This document shows, piece after piece, positions 43,335 to 51,210 of a DNA stretch of 64,000 nt. Origin of the DNA: JAJEEA01 sp965116765 (GTDB lineage Bacteria; Acidobacteriota; Vicinamibacteria; Vicinamibacterales; UBA8438); assembly GCA_965116765.1 (NCBI GenBank), contig OZ220718.1, positions 3,782,001 to 3,846,000 of the forward strand. Direction: 5' to 3'. The notes under the pieces are model-generated. The model saw only the letters and a list, made by a program, of their open reading frames with translations, was not told the DNA's origin and made no database searches. The position numbers and the translations under genes were made by a program. Numbering within the stretch: the stretch's first letter is position 1; each line of letters begins with the position of its first letter.

Positions 43335-44678
43335 GTGCGTGACCGTCTCCTGACCCTCGTCGGGCTTCTGCTGTGCCCCGTCCTCGCGGCCGGGGCGGCG
43401 GCCCAGTCTCCGGACGACGACGGCGCCGGAGCCCCTGCGACGACCCAGGAATCCGCCCCCGAAACGGACGGGGGCCAGTTCGTGCCGGCGGACGACGAAG
43501 ACGCGAGCGTCCCCGCCGGGGTCCAGGGCTCCGGCCCCGAACCGGGCGCGGACTGGTTCCTGCCGAAGGCGTTCCGGGCCATACAGCGCAGGCTCCGGCC
43601 GGAGACGCCCGAGGACTGGTCCCTGCGCTTCGACCTGCAGCCCGGGGTCGTCGGCAAGACGCACCCCCTGCCGCGCAACTCGTTCCGCTCGTATCGCGTC
43701 GAGCTGGTGAGGCACACCGACGGGTCGGCGCTGTGGCACCACACCTACCGGTTCCCGTCCTACGGCGCGGGCGTCCAGCTCGCCGACTTCGGGGGCGGGC
43801 CGACGGACCGGGGCCGGCCGGTGTCGGTCTACGGCTTCATCCAGACCCCCATCCTGCCGCCCGTCGCCACCGTCGACGTGCTCACGACCATCGGGATGGG
43901 GGTGACGAGCGGCTGGAACCCGCCGGCGTTCGAGGACTTTCCCTTCGAGCGGCACCCGACCACCCGGCTCACGAGCTACATCGACCTCGGCTTCCAGGCC
44001 CGGCGGCGCCTCACCGACCGCCTCGACCTGCTCGCGGGTTTCTCGCTCAACCACTTCTCGAACGGCGGGGTCGGCAGCCCCAACCGCGGCCTGACGGTGA
44101 CCGCCCCCCGCGTCGCCCTCCAGCGCAGCCTCGGCGTGCGCGGGCCGCCGCGGCGGCGCGAGGACCGGCCGCCGTTCGTCGACGGCTGGGAGACGCGCCT
44201 CGACGGCGGGCTCGCGGTGCGGGGGGTCGGGTTCTTCTGGCGCGAGGAAGGGTTCGGCCCGCGGGGGTACGTCCAGGTCGCCGCCCTCAAGGGGTCGGTG
44301 TGGCGCCGGTTCTACCGCCTCGGCCAGGTCGGCGGGGGTCTGGAAGGGTCGCTGGAGACGGGCCGGCCGCGCGGCACCGCGCGCGCGCCCGACGCCGATC
44401 TGAGCGGCGGCGGCAGCCTCGGCCTCTACACGGGGTACGAGCAGATAGCCGGACCGTTCTCCATCTACCTGCACTTCGGGACCCACCTCGCGCGCACGCG
44501 GTCCGACGAGCGGCCGGCCCCGTACTACCGGGTGGGGACCATCATGCGCTTCGCCGAGCGGTGGTTCAGCGACGTCAGCTTCCGGTTCATGAGCCGGGGC
44601 AAGGACTTCAGCCACGACTACATCGCCTGGCACCTCGGCTACCGCTTCGACGGGCTGCCGTTCCCCTTGAACCGGTGA
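43335..44678 (+). CDS. Outer-membrane PagL-like acyloxyacyl hydrolase (lipid A deacylase family)
   Basis: The protein has a signal peptide (VRDRLLTLVGLLLCPVLA), then a long acidic low-complexity linker of about 60 residues, and a beta-barrel with alternating hydrophobic strands. The motif NHFSNGGVGSPNRGLT matches the PagL active-site segment with His and Ser (HxSN). PagL enzymes remove the 3-O acyl chain of lipid A in the outer membrane. At 447 residues it is much longer than PagL itself, with extra strands. GTG 43335 starts the signal peptide; TTG 43284 is an alternative start. It ends LPFPLNR. Substrate is an inference. Confidence 0.65.
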   Translation: MRDRLLTLVGLLLCPVLAAGAAAQSPDDDGAGAPATTQESAPETDGGQFVPADDEDASVPAGVQGSGPEPGADWFLPKAFRAIQRRLRPETPEDWSLRFDLQPGVVGKTHPLPRNSFRSYRVELVRHTDGSALWHHTYRFPSYGAGVQLADFGGGPTDRGRPVSVYGFIQTPILPPVATVDVLTTIGMGVTSGWNPPAFEDFPFERHPTTRLTSYIDLGFQARRRLTDRLDLLAGFSLNHFSNGGVGSPNRGLTVTAPRVALQRSLGVRGPPRRREDRPPFVDGWETRLDGGLAVRGVGFFWREEGFGPRGYVQVAALKGSVWRRFYRLGQVGGGLEGSLETGRPRGTARAPDADLSGGGSLGLYTGYEQIAGPFSIYLHFGTHLARTRSDERPAPYYRVGTIMRFAERWFSDVSFRFMSRGKDFSHDYIAWHLGYRFDGLPFPLNR

Positions 44679-44717
44679 GGCGGCGCCGCCCCGGTTGCGC
44701 ATGCGAACCCGCCTGCC

Positions 44718-44881
44718 GGGAGTCGGCGCCGTAGAAGGCGCGGGCTCCTGGAGGGTCGGTTGGAGCGCCCAGCCGAGCCGAGCGCGACGATGGGCGGGCT
44801 GGGAGTCGGAGCCGTGGAACGCGCGGACCCCGGGAGGGTTGGTCGGCCGCCAGCGGAGCCGAAGGCGACGACGGGCGGGCC
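44718..44881 (+). repeat. Dispersed 3'-end repeat, copies F1 and F2 in tandem
   Basis: F1 (44718-44800, 83 bp): GGGAGTCGGCGCCGTAGAAG, GCGCGGGCTCCTGGAGGGTC, GGAGCGCCCAGCCGAGCCGA and GATGGGCGGGCT. F2 (44801-44881, 81 bp): GGGAGTCGGAGCCGTGGAAC, GCGCGGACCCCGGGAGGGTT, GGCCGCCAGCGGAGCCG and GACGGGCGGGC. These head-to-tail units define the repeat length as about 82 bp. The block lies 40 nt downstream of the PagL-like gene. The rest of the gap to 45086 has no supported gene. Confidence 0.85.
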
Positions 44882-45086
44882 GGGCTGCAGTGCGTCGAAC
44901 ACCCCGACCGACGGGAAGCGCCGGGCGCCCCTCGCACGGGGCCGGCGTGCTCTCCCCGACCGCCGAGGAAGCCGCGCATGGCATCCGGGGCCCGGTGCGT
45001 GTAGGATGCAGATCCGAGATGTGCCGAGCACGCAACGGAACGGCGGGCGCACACCGGGCGGCGCGCCGGTTCCGGGAGGGGCGACG

Positions 45087-46562
45087 ATGACGAAGGCGGT
45101 GGCACTGGCAGTCGGCCTGGGCCTGCTGGCGGGTTGCGGCGGCGCCGCGCCCGACCCCATCACCATCACCAACGGCCAGGGCGAGATGGCCGGCGAGGTG
45201 ACGGCGGACAGCGTCATCCTGCAGTCGCGGCTGACGACCCTCGACGGCCTCGTGGACGGCGACGTGGCGGGGGCGCCGGGGACGGCGCGGTTCGAGCTGG
45301 CCGTGTCGGACGATTTCGGCGACTCGACGACGACGGCGTGGCTCGACGCCACCGCCGAGGGCGACTACATCGTCAAGACCGCCGTCGACGGGCTCGCCGC
45401 GGGCACCCGCTACTTCTACCGGCTCGAGTACGGCCCCACCGCCGAGAACACCCGGCTCGGCCCCACTCGCTCGTTCCGCACCCTGCCCGGCGCGGAGGCG
45501 GCCGAGGAGGTGAGCTTCGTCGTGGTCACCGGCATGAACTACGCCCTCTTCCACGGGGACCGTCCGCGGTCCGGCTCGCCCGAGGACCGGCCGCTCGGCT
45601 ACCCCGGGCTCGCGTCGATCCTCGCCCGCGAGCCGGCGTTCTTCGTCGGCACCGGCGACAACGTCTACTACGACGCCCCGTTCAGCGAGTTCGAGCGGAC
45701 CCAGTCGTTCCTGCGCAGGAAGTGGCACCAGCAGTTCGTGCAGCCGCGCTTCATCGACCTGTTCGCCTCGGTGCCCACCTACTGGGAGAAGGACGACCAC
45801 GACTACCGCTTCAACGACTCGGACAATACCGTCGAGCTCGAGCCCGACCCCTCGCCCGAGCTGGGCCGGGCCACGTTCCTCGAGCAGGTGCCGGTGGTCG
45901 ACCCGAACGACCCCGACCCGCGCACCTACCGCACCCACCGGGTCTCGCGCGACCTGCAGATATGGCTGACCGAGGGACGTGACTACCGCAGCCCGAACAT
46001 GGCCGAGCCGGGGCCCGACAAGACGATGTGGGGGGCCGAGCAGCTCGCGTGGCTGCAGGAGACGCTGCTCGCGAGCGACGCCACCTTCAAGATCCTCATC
46101 TCGCCGACCCCGATGATCGGCCCCGACGACGCCAACCAGGCCGGCCGGCAGGCGCTGGGGCACGACCCCTTCAAGCGCGACAACCAGTCGAACCCCATGG
46201 GGTTCCAGTACGAGCGCGACCTCTTCTTCGACTGGCTCGAGGAGAACGGCTTCCTCGACGACGGGCACTTCTACATCGTCAGCGGCGACCGGCACTGGCA
46301 GTACCACTCGATCCACCCGCGGGGGTTCGAAGAGTTCTCGACCGGCGCGCTGGTCGACGCCAACGCGCGCCTCGGCCGGGCCCCGGGCGACCCCGAGTCG
46401 AACGATCCCGACGGGCTGATCGTGCAGCCCTTCTCGTCGCCCGAGCCCACCGGGGGCTTCCTCGAGGTGACGGTGACCCCGGGCGACGCGCCGACGGCCG
46501 CCTTCCGCTGGTTCGACGAGCACGGCGTCCCCACCTACGAGACCGTTCGGACGGCCGGATGA
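45087..46562 (+). CDS. PhoD-like alkaline phosphatase lipoprotein
   Basis: This 491-residue protein is a lipoprotein: MTKAVALAVGLGLLAGC with lipobox LAGC (Cys17). An N-terminal fibronectin-like PhoD_N domain (AGTRYFYRLEYG) precedes the metallophosphatase domain. FFVGTGDNVYYDA, WEKDDHDYRFND and SGDRHWQYHSI provide metal-binding Asp, Asn and His residues. It is a phosphodiesterase or phosphomonoesterase at the cell envelope, probably for phosphate scavenging or removal from phospholipids or teichoic-like polymers. GGGAGGGG lies just before ATG 45087. YggT follows 9 nt later. Confidence 0.87.
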   Translation: MTKAVALAVGLGLLAGCGGAAPDPITITNGQGEMAGEVTADSVILQSRLTTLDGLVDGDVAGAPGTARFELAVSDDFGDSTTTAWLDATAEGDYIVKTAVDGLAAGTRYFYRLEYGPTAENTRLGPTRSFRTLPGAEAAEEVSFVVVTGMNYALFHGDRPRSGSPEDRPLGYPGLASILAREPAFFVGTGDNVYYDAPFSEFERTQSFLRRKWHQQFVQPRFIDLFASVPTYWEKDDHDYRFNDSDNTVELEPDPSPELGRATFLEQVPVVDPNDPDPRTYRTHRVSRDLQIWLTEGRDYRSPNMAEPGPDKTMWGAEQLAWLQETLLASDATFKILISPTPMIGPDDANQAGRQALGHDPFKRDNQSNPMGFQYERDLFFDWLEENGFLDDGHFYIVSGDRHWQYHSIHPRGFEEFSTGALVDANARLGRAPGDPESNDPDGLIVQPFSSPEPTGGFLEVTVTPGDAPTAAFRWFDEHGVPTYETVRTAG

Positions 46563-46571
46563 GGGTGCGCC

Positions 46572-46802
46572 ATGCCGCTGCTGATTCAGCTCATCGACAT
46601 CTACTCGCTCATCGTGCTGGTGGCGGTGGTCACCTCGTGGATGCAGCTGCCCCCGACGAACCCCGTCGCCAACTTCACGAACGCGCTGACCGAGCCGCTG
46701 CTCGACCCCATCCGGCGCGCCCTGCCGCCGATGGGCGGGCTCGACTTCTCGCCGATGGTCCTGCTGATCGGGCTGCGCATGGTCCGGAGCCTGTTCTGGT
46801 GA
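46572..46802 (+). CDS. YggT family membrane protein
   Basis: This 76-residue protein has two transmembrane segments (LIDIYSLIVLVAVVTSWM and PMVLLIGLRMV) separated by LPPTNPVANFTNALTEPLLD and PIRRALPPMGG, the YggT signature. Members are linked with division and osmotic stress, but their action is unknown. It begins 9 nt after the phosphatase stop, so the two genes are probably cotranscribed. Confidence 0.88.
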   Translation: MPLLIQLIDIYSLIVLVAVVTSWMQLPPTNPVANFTNALTEPLLDPIRRALPPMGGLDFSPMVLLIGLRMVRSLFW

Positions 46803-46920
46803 CGGCAATGGAGAAGCGGGGCGGTTTCGGGGCGCTTCCGGTGATCGGCGCGACGAATCCTGTTGCGAGGAGGGCCGCGCAGGCGCGGGAGCCCGGAACG
46901 ACAGGATCTTCAGGAGAAAG

Positions 46921-49290
46921 ATGATGCGAACCTCTGCCACACGGACTTCCGGCAGCCTCGTTTCCACCGCCGCTCGCGTCGCCGCGCTCGCGTTCCTGGT
47001 GCTGGCCGCGTCGGCCGTCCGCGCCGCCGCCGGGCAGGCGCCGTCGCTCGACGCCCTCGCGCACCGCGCCCTCGCCACCATCGACGGCGAGCTCGCCGTG
47101 CCTGGCCTGAAGGCCCCGGTCGAGGTGATCCGCGACGAGTGGGGGGTGCCCCACATCTACGCGGAGAACGACGACGACCTGTTCTTCGCGCAGGGCTACG
47201 TCATGGCCCAGGACCGGCTGTGGCAGATGGAGATGTGGCGCCGCTGGCGCGAGGGGCGGCTCGCCGAGGTCTTCGGGCCCGAGGCCCTCGACTACGACCG
47301 GCGCACGCGGCTGATGATGTTCCGGGGGCCGTTCGACGAGACCGAGTGGACCAGCTACCACCCCGACGCCCACCGCCTCTTCACCGCCCACGCCGCCGGC
47401 GTCAACGCGTTCGTCGAGCAGAACCGCGACAACCTGCCGGTGGAGTTCCAGCTCACCGGCGTCGAGCCCGAGCCGTGGACGGCGGAGACCGCGGTGCTGC
47501 GCTGGGCCGCCCTCGGGGTGCCGAGCGTGCGGGGGCACGCCATCCACGAGATGCAGCTCGCCCTGAACGTCGCCCGCTACGGGGCCGAGGAGGCGAACCG
47601 GCGCTTCGCCCCCGACCCCTGGGACGACCTCGTGGTGCCCGACGGCCTCGACGTCTCCATCATCACCGAGGACATCCTCGACGCGATGCGAACCGGCGAC
47701 GGCGACCCGTTCACGGCGGGGCGGCTGCCCGCCCTGGAGATCGTCGAGCCGTACCGCGGCCTCGTCAGCCCGCGGGATCCGCAAGCGGCGCGGGTCCTGC
47801 CCGGCGTCGTCGCCACCGAGGGCAGCAACAACTGGGTCATGACCGGCTCGCGGTCGCCGACCGGGGTCCCGATACTCGCCAACGACCCCCACCGGCGCAT
47901 CGAGATGCCCGCCCTGCGTTACTTCGTGCACCTCAACGCCCCCGGCTGGAACGTCATCGGGGGCGGCGAGCCGCCGTTCGCGGGGGTCGACGCCGGCAGC
48001 AACGCGAGCATGGCGTGGGGCTTCACCTTCGCGGGCACCGACATGGTCGACGTCTACGTCGAGGAGCTGCACCCCGACGAGCCCGACATGGTCAGGTGGC
48101 AGGACGGCTGGGAGCCGCTGCGCGTCATCGAGGAGGAGATACCCGTCAAGGGGCGGGACCCGGAGCCCGTCGTGCTGAAGTTCAGCCGGCACGGCCCCGT
48201 CTTCCACGAGGACCTCGAGAACCGCGTCGCCTACGCGGTGCGCTCGGTGGTGCAGGAGCCCGGAACCGCCGCCTACAAGGGCAGCTTCCAGCTCGCCCAG
48301 GCCGAGAGCTGCGCCGACTTCTTCGACCGGGCCATGCACTGGCTGGTGCCGACGCACAGCCTCGTCTGCGGCGACGCCGACGGCAACATCGCCCTCCAGG
48401 TGACCGGCCTGACGCCCGACCGCGACGGCTGGAACGGGCGGCTGCCGGTGCCCGGCAACGGCGACTACGAGTGGAAGGGGTTCCGCGAGGACCTGCCCCG
48501 CGAGTTCAACCCCGAGCGCGGCTACGTCGCCACCGCCAACAACAACGTCCACCCGCCCGACTACGAGGGGCGCCCCGTCTTCTACCACTCGTCTCGCGGA
48601 GTCGAGACCTCGCGCATCGCCCGCCTGCACCAGATTCTCGGGGCCGGCGAGACGCTCTCGGTGGAAGACCACAAGGGCATCCAGCACGACGCGCGGCTGC
48701 TCGCGGCCGAACGGGACATCCCGGCGTTCCAGGGCTGGAAGTCGGACGACCCCGACGTCGAGTGGGCGCGCGGACTGATCGCCGAGTGGGACGGCACGGT
48801 CTCGCGCGAGAGCACCGCCGGGGCGCTCTACGTGCGCTGGAACGCGGAGGTCGACGCGGCGGCCCGGGATGCGGAGACCCCGGAGGCCGAGCGCCGCGCC
48901 CTGATCGGGCAGGGCCTCGCGGCCGCGATCGAGCGGCTGACCCGCGAGCTCGGCCCCGACCGAGAGGAGTGGCGGCACGGCCGCGTCCACGCCAGCGCCC
49001 TGCAGCACATGTTCGTCCCCGAGTTCGACCTCCCCGCGGTCGAGCGCCCCGGCGGCTTCGGCGCCCTCAACGCCACCGGCGCCAACTTCCGCCGCATCAT
49101 CGACCTCGCCGACCCCGACCGCTCGGTGGCCAGCAACGCCCCCGGGCAGTCGGCCCAGCCCGGCAGCCCCTTCTACGGCAACCTCGCCGAGAACCTCGGC
49201 AACGGCCAGTACTTCCCGCTGCTCTACACGCGGGAAGCGGTGGAGGAGCACGCCGCGCACCGGCTGACGCTTCAGCCGGCCGGGCCGTGA
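46921..49290 (+). CDS. Secreted penicillin acylase family (S45) N-terminal nucleophile hydrolase
   Basis: This 789-residue precursor has a signal peptide ending near AAAGQ. The alpha chain contains VIRDEWGVPHIYAENDDD and FFAQGYVMAQDRLWQMEM, typical of S45 enzymes. The autoprocessing site is ATEGSNNWVM, making Ser302 the new N-terminal nucleophile of the beta chain. ILANDPHR and a late FGALNATGANFR region are also conserved. Substrates may be acyl amides such as acyl homoserine lactones, aculeacins or beta-lactams; this cannot be told from sequence. The gene's last 19 nt overlap the convergent uppS gene. Confidence 0.9.
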   Translation: MMRTSATRTSGSLVSTAARVAALAFLVLAASAVRAAAGQAPSLDALAHRALATIDGELAVPGLKAPVEVIRDEWGVPHIYAENDDDLFFAQGYVMAQDRLWQMEMWRRWREGRLAEVFGPEALDYDRRTRLMMFRGPFDETEWTSYHPDAHRLFTAHAAGVNAFVEQNRDNLPVEFQLTGVEPEPWTAETAVLRWAALGVPSVRGHAIHEMQLALNVARYGAEEANRRFAPDPWDDLVVPDGLDVSIITEDILDAMRTGDGDPFTAGRLPALEIVEPYRGLVSPRDPQAARVLPGVVATEGSNNWVMTGSRSPTGVPILANDPHRRIEMPALRYFVHLNAPGWNVIGGGEPPFAGVDAGSNASMAWGFTFAGTDMVDVYVEELHPDEPDMVRWQDGWEPLRVIEEEIPVKGRDPEPVVLKFSRHGPVFHEDLENRVAYAVRSVVQEPGTAAYKGSFQLAQAESCADFFDRAMHWLVPTHSLVCGDADGNIALQVTGLTPDRDGWNGRLPVPGNGDYEWKGFREDLPREFNPERGYVATANNNVHPPDYEGRPVFYHSSRGVETSRIARLHQILGAGETLSVEDHKGIQHDARLLAAERDIPAFQGWKSDDPDVEWARGLIAEWDGTVSRESTAGALYVRWNAEVDAAARDAETPEAERRALIGQGLAAAIERLTRELGPDREEWRHGRVHASALQHMFVPEFDLPAVERPGGFGALNATGANFRRIIDLADPDRSVASNAPGQSAQPGSPFYGNLAENLGNGQYFPLLYTREAVEEHAAHRLTLQPAGP

Positions 49291-50087
49291 AGCGCGGCGA
49301 CGCCGGCGCCTTCGACATGGACGGGCTCGCCCGTCCCCGGCGGTGATCGGCGCACGGTCGGCCTTCTCGAATCGCCCGGGTCCGGCGCGAGCCCCCCGTA
49401 GCGGCGTTCGCGGCGGCGGAACGCCTCGACCGCGCGGCGCAGGTCCTCGCCGTCGAAGTCCGGCCACAGCGTCTCGATAAACAGCAGCTCGGCGTAGGCC
49501 GCCTCGAAGAGCAGGAAGTCGCTCAGGCGCTGCTCGCCGCTGGTGCGGATGACGAGGTCGACCGGCGGGGTCTCCGGGTCGGAGTGGCACGCGCGGTTGA
49601 CCCGCTGCAGGAAGTCCTGCTCGTCGCACGGCTCGTCCGGCCTCAGGGCGCCGGCAGCGGCGAGGATGGCCGATCGGGCGGAGTAATCGACAGCCAGCCG
49701 CAGGTAGAGGCGGGCGCCGTCGCTCGTGGCGCGCTCCGTCTCCTCGACCGCACGGATCAACGCGGGCGACAGACGGTCCCGCCGGCCGATCAGCGCCAGC
49801 CGCACGCCCTGCCGGCGGCAGCTCGCGCGCTCGCGGACGAGGAACGACTCCAGCAGCGCCATCAACGCCGACACCTCGGCCGCCGGCCGCCGCCAGTTGT
49901 CGGCGGAGAAGGCGTAGAGCGTCAAGGTCGTGACGCCGAGCCCCGGCGCCGCCTCCACCGCCCGCCGCACTGCGTCGGCCCCGCGGCGGTGGCCCTCGGT
50001 GCGCCGGAGGCCGCGCGCCGAGGCCCACCGGCCGTTGCCGTCCATGATCAGGCCCACGTGCAGCCCGCCGTTCATCGGTCGATGCAT
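49272..50087 (-). CDS. uppS: Isoprenyl transferase (undecaprenyl diphosphate synthase family)
   Basis: This cis-prenyltransferase condenses isopentenyl diphosphate to long-chain lipid carriers for cell-wall precursors. LHVGLIMDGNGRWA carries the catalytic Asp and diphosphate-binding residues. GVTTLTLYAFSADNWRRP, and VDLVIRTSGEQRLSDFLLFEAAY with ELLFIETLWPDF are the conserved signatures. At 271 residues it has a C-terminal extension of about 35 residues rich in Pro, Arg and Gly, encoded where it overlaps the penicillin acylase gene. ATG 50087 is used; ATG 50075 is an alternative. A membrane protein gene lies 11 nt upstream. Confidence 0.9.
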   Translation of the reverse strand: MHRPMNGGLHVGLIMDGNGRWASARGLRRTEGHRRGADAVRRAVEAAPGLGVTTLTLYAFSADNWRRPAAEVSALMALLESFLVRERASCRRQGVRLALIGRRDRLSPALIRAVEETERATSDGARLYLRLAVDYSARSAILAAAGALRPDEPCDEQDFLQRVNRACHSDPETPPVDLVIRTSGEQRLSDFLLFEAAYAELLFIETLWPDFDGEDLRRAVEAFRRRERRYGGLAPDPGDSRRPTVRRSPPGTGEPVHVEGAGVAALHGPAG

Positions 50088-50098
50088 CCCGTTCGACC

Positions 50099-50428
50099 TC
50101 AGCCGGCCACCGACACGGCCAGGCGATCGACGAAGGTGACGACGGCGAGAAACGACAAGACGAGCAGAAGGAGAGCGCCGACCGCGAACGTCACCCGCAA
50201 GGGTCGGCTCTCGAAGGGAGCGGCGGCGGCCAGCCGGCCGAACTGGGTGGCCACCCGGATCGCGACCCAGATCGTGATGATCGCGGCCGCGAGCTCCAGG
50301 GGAGGCGCGTCGTCGATCCACGCCGAACCGACGAGAGTCGCGGCGGCGAACACCCGCATCAGCCAGGTGAAGAAGATCTCCTCGGCGGGAGCCAGCCGGT
50401 CGTGCAGGGAACTCAGCGCTGGTTGCAT
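50099..50428 (-). CDS. Small integral membrane protein
   Basis: This 109-residue protein has three predicted helices (IFFTWLMRVFAAATLVGSAW, LAAAIITIWVAIRVATQF, LRVTFAVGALLLLVLSFLAV). No family is recognised. AAGGAG lies nine nt before ATG 50428. It sits between yjbQ and uppS on the same strand and may be cotranscribed with them. The short soluble start MQPALSSLHDRLAPAEE is probably cytoplasmic. Confidence 0.6.
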   Translation of the reverse strand: MQPALSSLHDRLAPAEEIFFTWLMRVFAAATLVGSAWIDDAPPLELAAAIITIWVAIRVATQFGRLAAAAPFESRPLRVTFAVGALLLLVLSFLAVVTFVDRLAVSVAG

Positions 50429-50498
50429 TAGTGTCACTCCTTGGTGGCGGGGTAACGGGCTCTTCGCCTCGGTGGCGCCGGCGGGAACATGCCGACCC

Positions 50499-51053
50499 TC
50501 ACGCCGGCTCCTCCGCGAGCGCCGGCCGTACCGGGCATGGAGCGGATCGCTCCGGCGGCCAGGCCCCGAGCAGGCCTGCGGTGGTGACGACAACCTCGCG
50601 CGAGCGCGGTCCGTCGAGCTCGGCCAGGAGGATCCGCTGCCACCGTCCGAGCTGGGCCTCGCCGCCGATCACGGCCAGCGTGGTCGAGGCCTGCAGGGCC
50701 ATCGCGCGGGCATGGGCGTGGCCGTTGGGCCGCTCGTCGGGCGTCAGGTTGACCGTCCGGCGCTCGAAGTCGTCGTGGGCGTACGGCGCATCGGCGGGCG
50801 CCCAGCCGGCGAGAACCCGGCCGAGGTCGTCGAGCAGCAGGGGCTCGTTCTCGTTGACCAGGATCGCGGCCGTGGTGTGCAGCGACTGCACCGTCACCGT
50901 GCCGTCGCCCACGCCGGAGAGGCGCACGCAGCGGACGACGAGTTCGGTGACGTCGATGAACTGCTGGGGCTCCCGGGTCGCGAGGGTCAGGCGCTCGTGG
51001 TCGACGACCCACGCGGACGGGGGGATGGGTTGAAGGGGAAGTCGCAACGCCAT
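50499..51053 (-). CDS. yjbQ: YjbQ family protein (UPF0047)
   Basis: This 184-residue protein has the conserved YjbQ regions GDGTVTVQSLHTTAAILVNE and the metal-binding NGHAHARAMAL, followed by LGRWQRILLAELDGPRSREV. In E. coli YjbQ has thiamin phosphate synthase side activity in vitro; its natural role is unresolved. The length is longer than the common 140 residues because of 20 extra residues at the N-terminus (LRLPLQPIPPSAWVVDHERL) and a loop region. ATG 51053 has no strong ribosome-binding site. Confidence 0.85.
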   Translation of the reverse strand: MALRLPLQPIPPSAWVVDHERLTLATREPQQFIDVTELVVRCVRLSGVGDGTVTVQSLHTTAAILVNENEPLLLDDLGRVLAGWAPADAPYAHDDFERRTVNLTPDERPNGHAHARAMALQASTTLAVIGGEAQLGRWQRILLAELDGPRSREVVVTTAGLLGAWPPERSAPCPVRPALAEEPA

Positions 51054-51210
51054 TCGTTCTCGCTCCTTGTCGGCGGCGGGGCCGCGATCGGATTCGCTCG
51101 AGGCCAGTATGGGCGGAGGGCCGCCCCGAGACATGAGGGAGAAGTGACGGGTCGGTGATATTCCGCTGAGAGGGGCCGAAAACGGGCAGGGGCCTGCTGC
51201 GCGGGAGGGA

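Noticed and set aside
39137..47156. Very long open frames on the minus strand (over 1300 codons) opposite the sulfatase, PQQ, PagL and PhoD genes
   Set aside because: They mirror the real genes on the plus strand, are Arg/Ala/Gly/Pro-rich, contain no domain and arise from the high GC content at third codon positions.
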